A stretch of 64,000 bases of DNA from contig NZ_CP139960.1 in the NCBI RefSeq assembly GCF_034424215.1, positions 558,001 through 622,000 on the forward strand, written 5' to 3'. Shown here piece by piece: positions 43,010-51,251 of this stretch. The notes under the pieces are model-generated. The model was not told the DNA's origin and did no database searches. It was given only the letters and a program-made list of their open reading frames with translations. This DNA comes from Niabella yanshanensis. Its GTDB lineage: Bacteria > Bacteroidota > Bacteroidia > Chitinophagales > Chitinophagaceae. The number at the start of each line of letters is the position of its first letter. Position 1 is the first letter of the stretch. The position numbers and the translations under genes were made by a program.

Positions 43010-43789
43010 ATGAAAAAAATTGCACTATATATTCTTCTGTCCTTTTCTTCGTTTCCCGTGCATGCACAATATGCAGCCTTCATCAATAGTGGCAAAATCC
43101 GATACGAGCGTAACGTAAACACATTTGCTGCAATGAATATTTTTCTCAGCGAGACTAAGCAGGTGCCTGAAGACCAGATACCTGCTTTTATGCAGAAATA
43201 CCGCAGTACATCGCCCCAGTTCTGGAAAGATAGCTTTGATCTCTTTTTTAATAATAACTATAGTCTTTATCAGCCTGTAAATCCTGATATCGATTTTTCA
43301 AAAACCTTTGCCATTCCTGTTGCTTACAAAAACCAGGTATACAGCGATTTTGAACGGGCGGAAGTTACAACGGTAAAGCAGGCTTTTGAGAAATCTTTTT
43401 TTGTAAAAGATTCGTTGAAGAAAATCAAATGGAAATTAACGGATGAGACGAGGGAGATAGCGGGTTATCAATGTCACCGTGCCAACGCTTTATTTTTTGA
43501 TTCCATTTATGTAGTTGCTTTTTATACCGACGAAATACTATCAAGGGGTGGGCCTGAGTCTTTCAATGGTTTGCCCGGGATGATTTTGGGATTAGCCATT
43601 CCACATCAGCACATTACTATTTTTGCTACCAGCGTCACCGGCTTTGACACGGCACCCGACAAATGGAAATTGCCGGTTCAGGGCAAAAATATTGTAACCA
43701 ACAATAAAGACTTTAATGCGGTTACCTCCAAAATGCTAAAAGACTTTAATCTCACTTCACCCTGGGTGCAATTCTTTATGGACCTGTAA
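43010..43789 (+). CDS. GLPGLI-family protein, secreted
   Basis: A 259-residue protein with a signal peptide (MKKIALYILLSFSSFPVHAQ). It has the family's name-giving motif in modified form, NGLPGMILGLAIP, near residue 191, after GYQCHRA and AFYTDEI. I start at the ATG at 43010; an in-frame upstream extension adds 9 residues without signal character. The gene follows the OMP gene by 46 bases and is surely co-transcribed with it. GLPGLI proteins are a Bacteroidota-specific periplasmic family without established function. Confidence 0.92.
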   Translation: MKKIALYILLSFSSFPVHAQYAAFINSGKIRYERNVNTFAAMNIFLSETKQVPEDQIPAFMQKYRSTSPQFWKDSFDLFFNNNYSLYQPVNPDIDFSKTFAIPVAYKNQVYSDFERAEVTTVKQAFEKSFFVKDSLKKIKWKLTDETREIAGYQCHRANALFFDSIYVVAFYTDEILSRGGPESFNGLPGMILGLAIPHQHITIFATSVTGFDTAPDKWKLPVQGKNIVTNNKDFNAVTSKMLKDFNLTSPWVQFFMDL

Positions 43790-43978
43790 CTCCTTAGTCT
43801 GGGGCTTGCTATATCGATTTTTCATATTTTTAAAAAATATTCAAAAAAGACAATCCTTTCAACACCCTAACATTTGTTTTGTTTGCAGATTATGATTTTA
43901 TTGAACAATTTCTAACAAGATGTTTTCTTCGTTTAATACTCTTTAAGCAAAAACTTAAACCCATCTTCGCCGAGCATA

Positions 43979-43986
43979 TACATTTG
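43979..43986 (+). promoter_or_regulatory. Candidate -7 box of pckG
   Basis: TACATTTG matches TAnnTTTG and lies 31 bases before the pckG ATG. No clear -33 box. Confidence 0.45.
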
Positions 43987-44017
43987 TAGCTTTCATAAAA
44001 TTCATTTTAAAAGCTAT

Positions 44018-45874
44018 ATGAAGCATATTAATACGCCGATAAACCTAACTAACGCTGAACTGAAAAAATGGGTAAGTAAAATGGCTGAGCTTTGTAAACC
44101 ATCACAGGTTTACTGGTGCAACGGCTCTGACGAAGAATATAACCGCTTATGCAATGAAATGGTAGAGACTGGGACCTTGATCCGTTTAAATCCTGAAAAA
44201 AGACCTAATTCCTTCCTGGCCCGTTCACACCCTTCCGATGTGGCAAGAGTAGAAGACCGCACTTATATCTGCTCTTTAGCGCCGGGTGATGCGGGGCCTA
44301 CCAATAATTGGATGGCGCCGCGCGAGATGAAAGAAATACTGGAGCCTAAGCTGGACGGATGTATGCGGGGGCGCACCATGTATATCATTCCTTTTTGTAT
44401 GGGTCCGATAGGTTCCCCTATTTCGCAGTTTGGCGTACAGATAACCGACGCTCCTTATGTTGTGGTCAACATGAACATTATGACACGTATGGGGGCAAGA
44501 GCACTGGAAGCAATGGGTAACCGGGAGTTCGTTCATTGTTTACATTCGGTAGGAATGCCGCTTACTGGCGGGCAGCAGGATGTGCCGTGGCCCTGTTCTC
44601 CTGACCCTAAAGACAAGTATATTGTTCACTTTCCGGAAGAGCGATTGATATGGAGTTATGGTTCTGGTTACGGCGGTAATGCTTTATTGGGTAAGAAATG
44701 CCTGGCGCTGCGTATCGCATCTACATTGGCCCGTGAACAAAACTGGCTGGCAGAACATATGCTGATATTAGGCGTAGAGTCTCCCGATGGCAAAAAGGAT
44801 TATGTATGCGCAGCCTTCCCATCGGCCTGCGGCAAAACCAACTTTGCGATGATGATACCGCCCAAAGCCTTTACCGATGAAGGCTGGAAGGTAACTACCG
44901 TAGGCGATGACATTGCCTGGATCAAACCAGATGAACAGGGAAGGTTGCATGCCATTAACCCGGAGGCAGGTTTTTTTGGCGTAGCTCCGGGTACTAATTT
45001 CAAAACCAATCCGAATGCGATGGAAACCATCAGCGCCAACACTATTTTTACGAATGTGGCGCTTACCGACGATGGTGACGTTTGGTGGGAAGGTATGGAC
45101 GGGGTTCCGCCTGCCCACGCTATTGATTGGCAAGGCAATGACTGGACACCGGCCAGTGAAACCAAAGCAGCCCATCCTAATGCGCGCTTTACAGCTCCCG
45201 CAGCCCAATGCCCGTCCATAGATAATCAGTTTGATGATCCCAGAGGTGTGCCTGTTTCAGCATTTATATTTGGTGGACGCCGTAACTCTGTAGTACCGTT
45301 GATCATGCAGTCTTTTAACTGGTCTTTTGGTGTTTATATGGCCGCCACCATGGGGTCGGAAATGACTGCCGCAGCTTTTGGAAACATCGGCGAAGTACGC
45401 AGAGATCCGTTCGCTATGTTACCTTTTTCGGGCTATCACATGGGCGATTATTTCGGACATTGGCTGAATTTTGGAAGACAGATACCCGAACCTCCGCGTA
45501 TTTTTTCGGTCAACTGGTTCAGGAAAGAAGAAGATGGTTCATTCCTGTGGCCGGGCTTCGGTGAAAATATGCGGGTATTAAAATGGATAGTAGAAAGAGC
45601 TCGCGGTAAATCGAAAGGAGTGGAAATGCCTTTGGGCTGGATGCCTAAATATGAACATATCGACTGGCGCGGTATGGAGGACTTTACGGAGACCGATTTC
45701 GAAAATGTAATGAGCATTAACAGGGATCTCTGGATCAAAGAAATTGCATCGCAGGATGAATTGTTCTTTAAACTATATGATCGCCTGCCTAAAGAGATGA
45801 CTTTTATCAGGGAGCTTCTATTGTCTAATCTCTGGAGGTCTAATAAAAAGCAGAAGAAAGCAGCACAGGCCTAA
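44018..45874 (+). CDS. pckG: Phosphoenolpyruvate carboxykinase (GTP)
   Basis: A 618-residue enzyme converting oxaloacetate and GTP to phosphoenolpyruvate, carbon dioxide and GDP, the entry step of gluconeogenesis. GTP-type features are the P-loop [13 protein letters not shown] with its reactive Cys near residue 273, the nucleotide/metal site in [11 protein letters not shown], and the N-terminal [18 protein letters not shown]. Length is standard for the GTP enzyme (about 600), unlike the shorter ATP form. It is a stand-alone housekeeping gene with its own -7-like box and a strong terminator. Confidence 0.97.
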   Translation: MKHINTPINLTNAELKKWVSKMAELCKPSQVYWCNGSDEEYNRLCNEMVETGTLIRLNPEKRPNSFLARSHPSDVARVEDRTYICSLAPGDAGPTNNWMAPREMKEILEPKLDGCMRGRTMYIIPFCMGPIGSPISQFGVQITDAPYVVVNMNIMTRMGARALEAMGNREFVHCLHSVGMPLTGGQQDVPWPCSPDPKDKYIVHFPEERLIWSYGSGYGGNALLGKKCLALRIASTLAREQNWLAEHMLILGVESPDGKKDYVCAAFPSACGKTNFAMMIPPKAFTDEGWKVTTVGDDIAWIKPDEQGRLHAINPEAGFFGVAPGTNFKTNPNAMETISANTIFTNVALTDDGDVWWEGMDGVPPAHAIDWQGNDWTPASETKAAHPNARFTAPAAQCPSIDNQFDDPRGVPVSAFIFGGRRNSVVPLIMQSFNWSFGVYMAATMGSEMTAAAFGNIGEVRRDPFAMLPFSGYHMGDYFGHWLNFGRQIPEPPRIFSVNWFRKEEDGSFLWPGFGENMRVLKWIVERARGKSKGVEMPLGWMPKYEHIDWRGMEDFTETDFENVMSINRDLWIKEIASQDELFFKLYDRLPKEMTFIRELLLSNLWRSNKKQKKAAQA

Positions 45875-45889
45875 TATATATATTATAAT

Positions 45890-45924
45890 AAAATAGCCCA
45901 CGGGTTTAAACCGCGGGCTATTTT
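45890..45924. terminator. Bidirectional terminator between pckG and ndk
   Basis: A 10-bp outer stem (AAAATAGCCC / GGGCTATTTT), one mismatch and a 3-bp inner stem. The A and T runs at both ends allow termination in either direction between the two converging genes. Confidence 0.85.
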
Positions 45925-45941
45925 ATTATGTTTTACTTCAA

Positions 45942-46358
45942 TTATACTCTTTCAAAATGATTGAAGAAGAAATCGCCTTCGATCTTTGCGTTCTCGTCGC
46001 TGTCACTTCCATGAATGGCGTTTGCTTCAATAGATTCTGCAAATACCTTACGGATAGTTCCTTCTGCTGCATTTGCAGGGTTAGTAGCTCCGATCAGGTC
46101 ACGGAAAGAGGCTACCGCGTTTTCTTTCTCTAAGATTGCAGCAATAATGGGCCCGCGGCTCATAAATGCTACTAATTCACCGAAAAAGGGTCTTTCTTTA
46201 TGTATGGCGTAAAACTCACCCGCTTTTTCAGCAGAAAGTTGGGTTAATTTCAGCGCTACCAGTTTAAATCCTTCCTTAGTGATGCGATCTAAAATAGCTC
46301 CTGCATGGCCATTTTCCATAGCGTCAGGTTTGATCATCGTAAATGTACGGTTACTCAT
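45942..46358 (-). CDS. ndk: Nucleoside diphosphate kinase
   Basis: A 138-residue enzyme that balances nucleoside triphosphates through a phosphohistidine. The start region [14 protein letters not shown] binds the nucleotide, and the active His is in [13 protein letters not shown]. The conserved Arg and Thr residues ([11 protein letters not shown] and [11 protein letters not shown]) are present. I start at the ATG at 46358, giving the standard length; the frame extends 7 residues upstream. A TACCTTTG box lies 19 bases before the ATG. Converges with pckG at the shared terminator. Confidence 0.97.
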   Translation of the reverse strand: MSNRTFTMIKPDAMENGHAGAILDRITKEGFKLVALKLTQLSAEKAGEFYAIHKERPFFGELVAFMSRGPIIAAILEKENAVASFRDLIGATNPANAAEGTIRKVFAESIEANAIHGSDSDENAKIEGDFFFNHFERV

Positions 46359-46376
46359 ATATTCATTTTTGGGTCG

Positions 46377-46384
46377 CAAAGGTA
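46377..46384 (-). promoter_or_regulatory. Candidate -7 box of ndk
   Basis: On the minus strand TACCTTTG, a good match to TAnnTTTG, 19 bases before the ndk ATG. A short leader is implied. Confidence 0.5.
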
Positions 46385-46440
46385 AAGAAACTTAATATTT
46401 CTTCATGACCTTAATTTGCCTATTTTTGCCGCACTTTTGT

Positions 46441-47460
46441 ATGAAGCCTATACATAACATATTTCCATTGATAACGCAGCCTGCCCGGGTTGTTATTACC
46501 ATGCATCAAAAACCTGATGGCGATGCCATGGGTTCGGCATTGGGTTTGTGCGGCTTTTTGAAAAGGCTTGGTCACGAAGTAGCCGTTATTTCTCCTACTA
46601 ACTGGGCAAACTGGTTGAACTGGATGCCTGGTTGTGACGGCGTATTGAATTATGAAAAGCATCATGACCGCTCTGCTGAACTTTTAAGTAAGGCCGACTA
46701 CCTTTTTTGCCTGGATTTCAATATTTTTCACCGCACTAAGAATCTGGCTCCGTTATTAGCCGATGCCACTTGTGTCAAAGTACTTATTGATCATCATGAA
46801 CAACCTGATACAGCAAGTTTTAACTATGGCATCAGCGACATAACCAAGAGCTCTACCTGCGAAATGGTATATGATTTTATCGAAGCGAGCGGTAACGATA
46901 AGCTGATTGATGCCAATATTGCCAGATGCTTATATGCTGGGGTAGTTACAGACACAGGGTCTTTCCGGTTCTCTTCTACACATGCATCTGTGCATCAAAT
47001 GGTGGCCAGACTAATGGAAACAGATTTTGATCATGCGCTCGTTCACAGTAATCTTTTTGATAACTTCCTGGAAAACAGGTTGAGGTTTATAGGACACGTA
47101 TTAAGTAACCGGATGGAGTTTTTTTACGAGTATAATACGGCTTTGATATCCATTACCAAACAGGACTTGCTTAAATACTACATTAAAACGGGAGATACCG
47201 AAGGGCTGGTCAACTATCCAATGTCTGTGAAAGGCATAGAACTGGTAGGGTTTGTAATAGACAGGGATGAGGAGCGCAAATGGAGTTTTAGAAGTAAACG
47301 CCATTTTGATTGCAATACATTTGCGCGTAAATATTTTAACGGAGGCGGCCACTATAACGCATCAGGAGGAAATAGTAAAGACAGTTTAGCCCAAACAGTC
47401 GAATATTTCAAACAGACCATCAAAGAAAATGAACACCTGCTGGTCGAAGTAAAATCGTAA
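46441..47460 (+). CDS. DHH-family phosphoesterase, NrnA-like (oligoribonuclease / pAp phosphatase)
   Basis: A 339-residue DHH/DHHA1 phosphoesterase that would degrade short RNA or DNA oligonucleotides and/or dephosphorylate pAp. Metal-binding motifs are HQKPDGDAMGSALG, LDFN and the DHH block in LIDHHEQPD. The motif TDTGSFRFSST follows. The C-terminal DHHA1 domain contains GGGHYNASGG. I start at the ATG at 46441; an upstream extension adds 12 residues. TATTTTTG at 46421-46428 could be its -7 box, which would leave a very short leader. The FKBP gene starts 23 bases downstream, so the two are probably co-transcribed. Confidence 0.9.
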   Translation: MKPIHNIFPLITQPARVVITMHQKPDGDAMGSALGLCGFLKRLGHEVAVISPTNWANWLNWMPGCDGVLNYEKHHDRSAELLSKADYLFCLDFNIFHRTKNLAPLLADATCVKVLIDHHEQPDTASFNYGISDITKSSTCEMVYDFIEASGNDKLIDANIARCLYAGVVTDTGSFRFSSTHASVHQMVARLMETDFDHALVHSNLFDNFLENRLRFIGHVLSNRMEFFYEYNTALISITKQDLLKYYIKTGDTEGLVNYPMSVKGIELVGFVIDRDEERKWSFRSKRHFDCNTFARKYFNGGGHYNASGGNSKDSLAQTVEYFKQTIKENEHLLVEVKS

Positions 47461-47483
47461 ATTATAATTAACAATAACAACAA

Positions 47484-48521
47484 ATGAAACGTTCACAAAT
47501 CTTAGGAGCATTGGCTTTTGCAACATTAGCGTTTGCAGCCTGTAATAATGCTGACTACCAAACCAGCGCTAGCGGTGTAAAGTACAAAATCATCGACGGA
47601 GGAAGCAAAGACAGCTCTAAAGTTGGAGATGTTTTAAAAATGCATGTCATTCAGAAAATTGAAGGTGCGAAAGATACTGTACTGACAGATACTTATGGAA
47701 AACTACCTGCTTTCGTTAAAATTCAGGATGCGGCGATGCCCAACGCCTACGGCCCTGATGAGTTTTTCAAAAAACTAAAAAAAGGAGATAGTCTTGTTAC
47801 TGTATTATATGTAGACTCTTTAATTAAAAAAGGATTGGCACAGGAAGCACAGTTGCCTCCGTTTATGAAAAAAGGTGATAAAATACTTTTAACATTTAAA
47901 GTATTGGAAGTATTTAAAAATGACAGTTTAGCTCAGGCTGACTATCAGAAAGAAATGGAAAAAGACGCTCCCCGTCAGAAGAAAGAGCAGGAAGAGATGA
48001 TGAAAAAAATGATGAAGGATCAGGAGGACGCACGTAAAGCTGATGAAGCTGCACTTGAAAAATCCGGAGAAAAAGCGAAACAGGTTAAGGCGGTACAGGA
48101 TTTTTTAACTGCTAAGAAATGGGCAGCTACCCAGACTTCAGTGGGTACCTTCGTAAAAATTGATCAACAAGGTACCGGTACGCAGGTTGCTGACGGTAAA
48201 TTTGTTACGGTTAAGTATAATGGTAAAAAAGTAAGCAACGACAGTACGTTTGATGCAAACCAGTTTACGGTACAATTAGGTGTTCAGCCTTTTATCAAAG
48301 GTTTTGAAGATGGTTTAAGACAGTTCAAACAGGGTGGTAAAGGAACAATTGTTATACCTGGCTACCTGGCTTATGGCAAAGAAGGTAACGGTGGTGTTTT
48401 CAAACCATACGAGCCGTTATACTTCGATGTTGAGATTTTAGAGGTAAGCGACAAAGAGCCAGCTGCTCCACAAATGCCTACACCTCAGGCACACGGGCCA
48501 AACGACGGCCACAATCACTAA
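47484..48521 (+). CDS. FKBP-type peptidyl-prolyl cis-trans isomerase lipoprotein
   Basis: A 345-residue lipoprotein; the lipobox Cys is near residue 19 in LAFAACNNAD. Residues about 25-145 form a degenerate FKBP-like half (SKVGDVLKMHV, LKKGDSLVTVLYVDSLIKKG). A charged helical linker (about 150-200, many Lys/Glu/Met) follows. The C-terminal FKBP domain (about 210-330) has VTVKYNGKKV, FIKGFEDGLRQFKQGGKGTI and YLAYGKEG. The tail is His-rich. It should catalyse proline isomerisation in extracytoplasmic protein folding. It is the second gene of the unit starting with the NrnA-like gene and is followed by a terminator. Confidence 0.93.
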   Translation: MKRSQILGALAFATLAFAACNNADYQTSASGVKYKIIDGGSKDSSKVGDVLKMHVIQKIEGAKDTVLTDTYGKLPAFVKIQDAAMPNAYGPDEFFKKLKKGDSLVTVLYVDSLIKKGLAQEAQLPPFMKKGDKILLTFKVLEVFKNDSLAQADYQKEMEKDAPRQKKEQEEMMKKMMKDQEDARKADEAALEKSGEKAKQVKAVQDFLTAKKWAATQTSVGTFVKIDQQGTGTQVADGKFVTVKYNGKKVSNDSTFDANQFTVQLGVQPFIKGFEDGLRQFKQGGKGTIVIPGYLAYGKEGNGGVFKPYEPLYFDVEILEVSDKEPAAPQMPTPQAHGPNDGHNH

Positions 48522-48548
48522 TTCGTTAGACAAGAATAAATAAACAGG

Positions 48549-48575
48549 AGCCATCGCGAAAGCGGTGGCTTTTTT
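48549..48575 (+). terminator. Intrinsic terminator after the FKBP gene
   Basis: A 9-bp stem (AGCCATCGC / GCGGTGGCT, one T-G wobble) closed by a GAAA tetraloop and followed by five T. It lies 27 bases after the stop codon. Confidence 0.88.
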
Positions 48576-48605
48576 GTGCAGGATACAGCATGACAGTTTA
48601 GATAA

Positions 48606-50567
48606 ATGCAACGGGTATTTTTAAATGTTGATGCCGATTGCGTGCCGGGATATGAAGCAACTCAATCATTCCGGCTGATCTATAAAACTATTCTGGTGAA
48701 ATATATAGCGTTAATAATCTTTTTATGGGGCATAAGTCTGACTTCCTCATCTCAAAGGATAATGGAAAACCTGAACCGCGGCCTGGTTGCCATACCCGAT
48801 GATAGTGGAAAAGTATTCGTTTCATGGCGCTTGCTGGCATCAGATCCCGACGCAATACGCTTCAATATTTACAGGAAAACCAATGGTTCGCCCGTCAAAC
48901 TAAATCAGCAACCCATTTCCCAAACAACATCCTTCGTCGACGACTGGAAGGATACCATTTCTGAACGAACTTACATTGTAAGAACAGTTCTCCACAATAC
49001 TGAATCAAAATCTGAAGATCACTTTGTATTAAAAAATGCATCCCGGCCTTACCTGTCCATCCCCCTTCAGATACCGCCGGGATATGCCGCGAACGACGGC
49101 TCTGTCGGGGACCTTGATGGTGACGGGGAATATGAGCTCATCGTGCATATTGCCGGCCGAGGTCATGATAACAGTCATGCCGGGTTTACCGACGAGCCAT
49201 TAATACAGGCTTATAAATTAAACGGGCAATTATTATGGACCATTAACCTTGGTAAGAATATAAGAGAGGGCGCTCATTACACCCAGTTTATGGTATACGA
49301 CCTGGATGGCGATGGGAAAGCAGAAATAGCCATGAAAACAGCAGATGGTTCTAAAGATGCCCGGGGAAGGGTGATTGGAGATGCAACCAAAGACTGGAGA
49401 AATGATAAAGGGTATATACTGGCTGGTCCTGAATATCTTTCGGTATTTAACGGATTAACGGGAGAATTAATTCATACCACTGATTTTATACCGTCACGTG
49501 CGCCAACGCTGAATCCAACAACTGCCGAACTAAAAGCGATCTGGGGTGATGGCTATGGCAATCGTATGGACCGTTTCCTGGCTGCTGTGGCGTACCTGGA
49601 CGGCAAACATCCCAGCTTGATCATGTCGAGGGGATATTATACCCGTACGGTGATCGCCGCCTGGGACTTAAAGAACGGGAAGCTGGAAAAGCGCTGGGTC
49701 TTTGACAGCGATGAGCCGGGAAACAAAAAATACGCAGGACAGGGTAATCACAACCTTTCTGTGGCTGATGTAGACGGGGACGGAAAAGATGAAATTGTTT
49801 TTGGAGCCATGTGCATCGATGATAATGGTAAAGGGTTGTACTCTACCGGTTTGGGTCATGGTGATGCCTTGCATGTATCGGATCTGGATCCTTCGATTCC
49901 GGGCCTTGAGGTATTTGATATACAGGAGCGTTTCGATGATGCCGGTGCCAGTTTCAGATCGGCAGCAACGGGTGCCGTATACTGGAAAAAAGCTTCGGTG
50001 AAGGCCGGAGATGACGGCGAAGGACCCGGACGCGGCCTGGCGCTGGATGTAGATCCCAGGTATCCCGGTTTTGAATGCTGGGTAGCCGGTGCAGGTATAC
50101 GGGGTATGTTCGACAGCAAAGGCAATAAAATAGCAGACCGTACTCCTTCCTGTAATATGGGTATTTACTGGGACGGTGATGTATTAAGCGAGTTATTGAA
50201 TGGAACTGTTATTGATAAATGGGATTACCAAAACGCGAAACCTGTACGAATACTCAATACAGCCGACTTTCAATGCCGTAGTAACAATGGAACAAAGTCT
50301 AACCCGGTTTTATCAGCAGATATATTGGGCGACTGGAGAGAAGAAGTCATTTACCGCACGGCTGATAATAAGGAACTTCGTATCTTCTCAACAGCGATAC
50401 CTACCGAACATAAATTCTATACGCTGATGCACGATCCGCAATATCGGGTCAGTATTGCCTGGCAAAATGTGGGCTATAACCAGCCTCCACATTTGGGCTT
50501 TTTTATGGGTGCCGGAATGAAGCCCCCGCCAAAGCCTGAGATTGTTTTTCCAAAGAAAGCCAGGTAG
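48606..50567 (+). CDS. Rhamnogalacturonan lyase, PL11 family, secreted
   Basis: A 653-residue enzyme that cleaves the galacturonate-rhamnose backbone of rhamnogalacturonan-I by beta-elimination. The family start is seen at RIMENLNRGLVAIPDDSG, followed by a fibronectin-like segment. The eight-bladed propeller carries calcium-type loops: GSVGDLDGDGEYELIVH, VYDLDGDGKAEIAMKTADG and VADVDGDGKDEIVFGA. The frame opens at 48606, but a GTG at 48696 would give a better signal peptide (KYIALIIFLWGISLTSSSQ), so the true start is uncertain. A small secreted protein and a GH2 enzyme are neighbours. Confidence 0.9.
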   Translation: MQRVFLNVDADCVPGYEATQSFRLIYKTILVKYIALIIFLWGISLTSSSQRIMENLNRGLVAIPDDSGKVFVSWRLLASDPDAIRFNIYRKTNGSPVKLNQQPISQTTSFVDDWKDTISERTYIVRTVLHNTESKSEDHFVLKNASRPYLSIPLQIPPGYAANDGSVGDLDGDGEYELIVHIAGRGHDNSHAGFTDEPLIQAYKLNGQLLWTINLGKNIREGAHYTQFMVYDLDGDGKAEIAMKTADGSKDARGRVIGDATKDWRNDKGYILAGPEYLSVFNGLTGELIHTTDFIPSRAPTLNPTTAELKAIWGDGYGNRMDRFLAAVAYLDGKHPSLIMSRGYYTRTVIAAWDLKNGKLEKRWVFDSDEPGNKKYAGQGNHNLSVADVDGDGKDEIVFGAMCIDDNGKGLYSTGLGHGDALHVSDLDPSIPGLEVFDIQERFDDAGASFRSAATGAVYWKKASVKAGDDGEGPGRGLALDVDPRYPGFECWVAGAGIRGMFDSKGNKIADRTPSCNMGIYWDGDVLSELLNGTVIDKWDYQNAKPVRILNTADFQCRSNNGTKSNPVLSADILGDWREEVIYRTADNKELRIFSTAIPTEHKFYTLMHDPQYRVSIAWQNVGYNQPPHLGFFMGAGMKPPPKPEIVFPKKAR

Positions 50568-50600
50568 CTATCTTTATTATCATATTTATTACGCACCATC

Positions 50601-51134
50601 ATGTTTATGAAAAAATTAGTGACCGGTATTTTAGCATTGGGCCTGGGTTTTCAGTTATTTGCGCAGCTTAAGGCTCAGTATACTGCTGATAAGGTGGCAG
50701 GCATGGAAGAAACCATTATGCAGGTTTTGGAAGCGAAGCATCGCTTAGAGAATAAAGCTTATCAAAAAGAGAACGAAGAGGTAAGAAAGGTGCAATATCT
50801 TATAGCAGTTAGAAAAATAAAAGCCGCCCCCGGATACCTTTCATTTATTGATAAAAGTATTACCGAACGCGAAAAGGAATTGTCAGGAAAATGGATGGAC
50901 TATAAATATGTCTCTCCCTTGTCGTCTATACATCATAAAAGCAATATGATCAATAGATGGCAGTATCTGAAAATTGTAAGGTATTCAATATTTGAAGTGA
51001 AAGCTGATACTTTATTATCACTTGATAAGATTCCTTTTATGAGAGAGGCATATCAGAAAGAAGTAGCCCGCGAGCAGAAACGTTCTGCGGAAACAATAGA
51101 ATTCCTGAGAAAGCGTTCCGTTCTTAAACTATAA
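50601..51134 (+). CDS. Small secreted protein of unknown function
   Basis: A 177-residue protein with a signal peptide (KKLVTGILALGLGFQLFAQ; ATG at 50601 or 50607). The mature part is predicted mainly helical and highly charged, with many Lys and Glu (ENEEVRKVQ, EREKELSGKW). No family recognised. It follows the PL11 gene by 33 bases on the same strand, so a role beside rhamnogalacturonan breakdown is possible but unproven. Confidence 0.75.
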   Translation: MFMKKLVTGILALGLGFQLFAQLKAQYTADKVAGMEETIMQVLEAKHRLENKAYQKENEEVRKVQYLIAVRKIKAAPGYLSFIDKSITEREKELSGKWMDYKYVSPLSSIHHKSNMINRWQYLKIVRYSIFEVKADTLLSLDKIPFMREAYQKEVAREQKRSAETIEFLRKRSVLKL

Positions 51135-51251
51135 TTTTGGCCAGATAAGTTGTAAAATGACGCTATTGGTTGATCGCTGTAAATTAATTTGGCATTACAA
51201 ATATTATGACAGCGCTGTTACTTATTCTTAAGTCAGCCAATCTAACAAGTT

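Noticed and set aside
44768-45219. Two long minus-strand frames (146 and 139 codons) inside pckG.
   Set aside because: They are antisense to a highly conserved housekeeping enzyme and have no domain of their own.
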